Positions 42,091 to 43,812 of a DNA stretch of 43,812 nucleotides are shown in pieces. Below the pieces are notes generated by a model, which saw only the letters and a program-made list of their open reading frames with translations, had not been told where the DNA came from and made no database searches. Position 1 is the first letter of the stretch. Each line of letters begins with the position of its first letter. Source of the DNA: Limenecus sp048360435. Lineage in GTDB: Bacteria; Cyanobacteriota; Vampirovibrionia; Gastranaerophilales; Gastranaerophilaceae. The translations under genes were made by a program, and so were the position numbers. The DNA lies in the NCBI GenBank assembly GCA_048360435.1, contig DBGCOP010000013.1, forward strand, positions 1-43,812, given 5' to 3'.

Positions 42091-42123
42091 AAAAAGCCTC
42101 TCCTATTAAAGAGAGGCTTTTTG
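42091..42123. terminator. Terminator between the helical protein and tpiA
   Basis: A perfect hairpin AAAAAGCCTCTC / GAGAGGCTTTTT with an 8-base loop, A-rich before and T-rich after, between two convergent genes, so it can act both ways. Confidence 0.92.
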
Positions 42124-42159
42124 TATTTTCCGTTCACTTTTGCCTTTCCGGCTGCCAGC

Positions 42160-42936
42160 TTACATAGCGCCCTTTACAATTTGAGCAAAGCTGTCAGCTT
42201 TCAAACTTGCTCCGCCAACCAATGCACCGTCAATGTCAGATTGTGCCATTTGTTCAGCGATAGTAGCAGGTTTAACGCTTCCGCCGTAAAGGATTCTGAT
42301 AGCATCAGAGGCTTGTGCGCCTGCAATTTCTTTCACAACATTTCTAATCATAGCGATGACTCTGTTTGCTTCAACAGAATCACAAGTTTTGCCTGTTCCG
42401 ATAGCCCAGATAGGTTCATAAGCTATGATTGATTTAGCAACTTCTTCAGATGTTAAACCTTCAAGAGCTGCTTTGATTTGTGAAGCAATGTGAGAGTCAG
42501 TTACGCCTGATTCTCTTTGTTCAAGAGATTCACCGCAGCAAATGATAGGAATCAAGCCGAGTGAAAGAATTTTTTTTGCTTTTTTATTAATCATTTCATC
42601 TGTTTCACCGAAATATTGTCTTCTTTCAGAGTGACCGATGATTACATATTCAGCACCTGCATCTTTGACCATTTCAACAGAAACTTCGCCTGTAAAAGCA
42701 CCTTCTGTTTCAAAATAAGCATTTTGAGCAGCAAGTTTAACTCTGCCGCAGCCACAGTCTGTCATAGCTTTGTTAACAGCATACAAAGATGTAAAAACCG
42801 GAGCAACAACAACTTCGGGCATTGTTGCTTTGTCCATATCTTTCAATTCTTTCATTAAATCGTTAACTAATTGAGCAGATTCTGACTGCAATTTGTGCAT
42901 TTTCCAGTTTCCTGCAATTACGGGTCTTCTTGACAT
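42160..42936 (-). CDS. tpiA: Triosephosphate isomerase
   Basis: Interconverts glyceraldehyde-3-phosphate and dihydroxyacetone phosphate in glycolysis. Signatures: AGNWKMHK with the catalytic Lys, YVIIGHSERRQYFGE with the catalytic His, the catalytic Glu in AYEPIWAIGTGKTC (loop 6) and ILYGGSVKPATIAE. The ATG at 42936 is used: AGGAGA lies right before it, and the protein then begins MSRRPVIAGNWK (258 residues) as expected. The other glycolytic genes are not in view. Confidence 0.99.
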   Translation of the reverse strand: MSRRPVIAGNWKMHKLQSESAQLVNDLMKELKDMDKATMPEVVVAPVFTSLYAVNKAMTDCGCGRVKLAAQNAYFETEGAFTGEVSVEMVKDAGAEYVIIGHSERRQYFGETDEMINKKAKKILSLGLIPIICCGESLEQRESGVTDSHIASQIKAALEGLTSEEVAKSIIAYEPIWAIGTGKTCDSVEANRVIAMIRNVVKEIAGAQASDAIRILYGGSVKPATIAEQMAQSDIDGALVGGASLKADSFAQIVKGAM

Positions 42937-43001
42937 AATTTGTCTCCTCTTATTTGTAACCAACGAGTGTATCGTAGTTTAAACAAAAGGATTTATCAAG
43001 A

Positions 43002-43373
43002 TTAACCGAAACTCAAGTTTAAACCTAAAAGTTTCACAGGTTCATTATCTTCTCTTTCAAGCCAGCTCTGGCTTCTGTTTTTTGATAATTCTTCATTAAC
43101 CTCTTTTACAAGCACTGCAAAATTAATGTCTATAAAATTTATATTTTTTACAGGTTCAATATGAAAATGTTCCGCTCCGCAATTAGGACAATATCTTGTC
43201 TCAGGCAGAATTGTTCCGAATTTTATTATGCTTTTTCTTTTTATATTGCAGCAGCTGCATCTTGTCAGATACCATTTGTTTTCAATATATTTCCCGCAAT
43301 CCGGACAATAACAAGAATCTTTGTCAGGAGTAACTTTTGGATGAGTACATTCTTTTTTCCTTTTAAAAAACAC
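43002..43373 (-). CDS. Small zinc-ribbon protein
   Basis: A 123-residue protein with three Cys pairs that look like zinc ribbons: CYCPDCGKY, CSCCNIKRK and CPNCGAEHF. The first 15 residues are basic, and the C-terminal 45 residues are polar with an FIDINFAVLVKEVNEEL segment. It begins at GTG with AAGGAT before it. The family is not recognised, and binding of nucleic acid or a protein partner is only a guess from the ribbons. It lies 65 bases before tpiA on the same strand and could be cotranscribed. Confidence 0.78.
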   Translation of the reverse strand: MFFKRKKECTHPKVTPDKDSCYCPDCGKYIENKWYLTRCSCCNIKRKSIIKFGTILPETRYCPNCGAEHFHIEPVKNINFIDINFAVLVKEVNEELSKNRSQSWLEREDNEPVKLLGLNLSFG

Positions 43374-43467
43374 TTTACATATCCTTAAAACAATAGCTAC
43401 AACATCTGTTTAATGAGTTTATTAAAAAAGTCAATTCAACATGTAAAAATGGCTCGAAAATTGCGCC

Positions 43468-43525
43468 TTGACAAAATAAAATGAGCATATAAGATTGTAT
43501 AATGGGAAGGGCATAATATGCCTTT
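43468..43525 (+). promoter_or_regulatory. Candidate tuf promoter and leader hairpin
   Basis: TTGACA (43468-43473) is exact for a -35. At 16 bases spacing lies TAAGAT (43490-43495), and an exact TATAAT (43498-43503) lies 24 bases away, too far for the same -35. An inverted repeat (about 43507-43525, AAGGGCATA then TATGCCTTT) follows in the leader, about 85 bases before the tuf ATG. Confidence 0.4.
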
Positions 43526-43609
43526 AATGCTAACTTATTAGCAGCCAACTATTTGAAACACAATAGAAAAAGTAGTAGATAACAATTAGAACAAAAGGAG
43601 ATTACTCTA

Positions 43610-43812
43610 ATGGCACGCGAAAAGTATGAACGTACGAAACCGCACGTTAACATTGGTACAGTAGGCCACGTTGACCACGGTAAAACTACATTGACAGCAG
43701 CAATCACTTCTGTATTGGCAGCAGCTGGTCAAGCTCAAGCTAAAAAATTCGATGAAATCGATGCTGCTCCCGAAGAAAAAGCAAGAGGTATTACTATCTC
43801 TACTGCTCACGT
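43610..43812 (+). CDS. tuf: Elongation factor Tu, 5' part (cut by the window end)
   Basis: Delivers aminoacyl-tRNA to the ribosome as a GTPase. The first 67 residues are present: MAREKYERTKPHVNIGTVGH at the N-terminus, then the P-loop GHVDHGKTT and the switch I start (EKARGITIS). AAAAGGAG precedes the ATG by about ten bases. The gene continues past 43812, so it is partial only because of the window. A strong promoter and leader lie upstream, as expected for a highly expressed gene. Confidence 0.98.
   Translation, partial: MAREKYERTKPHVNIGTVGHVDHGKTTLTAAITSVLAAAGQAQAKKFDEIDAAPEEKARGITISTAH

Noticed and set aside
1..43812. tRNA genes, CRISPR arrays, insertion sequences or prophage genes
   Set aside because: No T-loop GTTCGAAT-like cloverleaf, no regularly spaced repeats, and no transposase or phage protein was seen in the gaps or ORFs.

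Overview
The window is a dense, AT-rich bacterial chromosome segment of about 45 genes. It has no rRNA, tRNA, CRISPR array, insertion sequence or phage gene that I can see. A diderm envelope is implied by KdsB (LPS Kdo activation), an S-layer-homology (SLH) protein, a GDP-mannose enzyme and a lone pseudopilin. These sit beside RNase Y, YmdB, PspA/Vipp1-like and bifunctional-nuclease genes. The mix, and small lineage-type proteins starting MNIN/MSIS, suggest the non-photosynthetic sister group of cyanobacteria (Melainabacteria/Vampirovibrionia, Gastranaerophilales-like). This is an inference from gene content and style, not from a marker-gene tree.

Layout. 1-2.5 kb: a four-repeat protein of unknown function, a short-chain dehydrogenase and two tiny proteins sharing a terminator. 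2.5-5 kb: a Cys-rich SLH protein behind a long leader. 5-13 kb: rlmD and a membrane glycosyltransferase; coaD with a coiled-coil partner; a DnaJ/CbpA-like chaperone; a secreted glycosidase-like protein; kdsB. 13-20 kb: ruvB, a histidine kinase/response regulator pair, a Gfo/Idh-like protein and a CHASE2-GGDEF cyclase. 20-25 kb: a BlaI-type repressor with an unknown partner, a small lipoprotein, then ade-uvrC.

25-30.2 kb (minus strand) is the most interesting block. Seven tightly packed genes run J-domain protein > PspA > DUF4178-like > DUF350-like > two small membrane proteins > membrane-embedded spermidine-synthase-like protein. It looks like an envelope-stress and membrane-polyamine module headed by its own J-protein.

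30.4-33.7 kb: rny-ymdB-PHP, an RNA-turnover operon. 33.8-37.6 kb: a pseudopilin, a bifunctional-nuclease-family protein, aroQ, an unknown membrane protein and an orphan solute-binding protein. 37.6-41.1 kb: rlmH with a repeat protein, a structured inverted-repeat element, then dedA-manC. 41.2-43.8 kb: an unknown helical protein, tpiA, a zinc-ribbon protein and the start of tuf.

A second recurring signal is regulatory. At least five genes (10288, 16483 minus, 23206, 34927 minus, 36349) have an exact TATAAT hexamer followed by exactly six bases and then ATG, with no clear Shine-Dalgarno. Most other genes have AGGAG-like sites. This predicts a class of leaderless transcripts. All identities come from reading motifs by eye; no database search was run.
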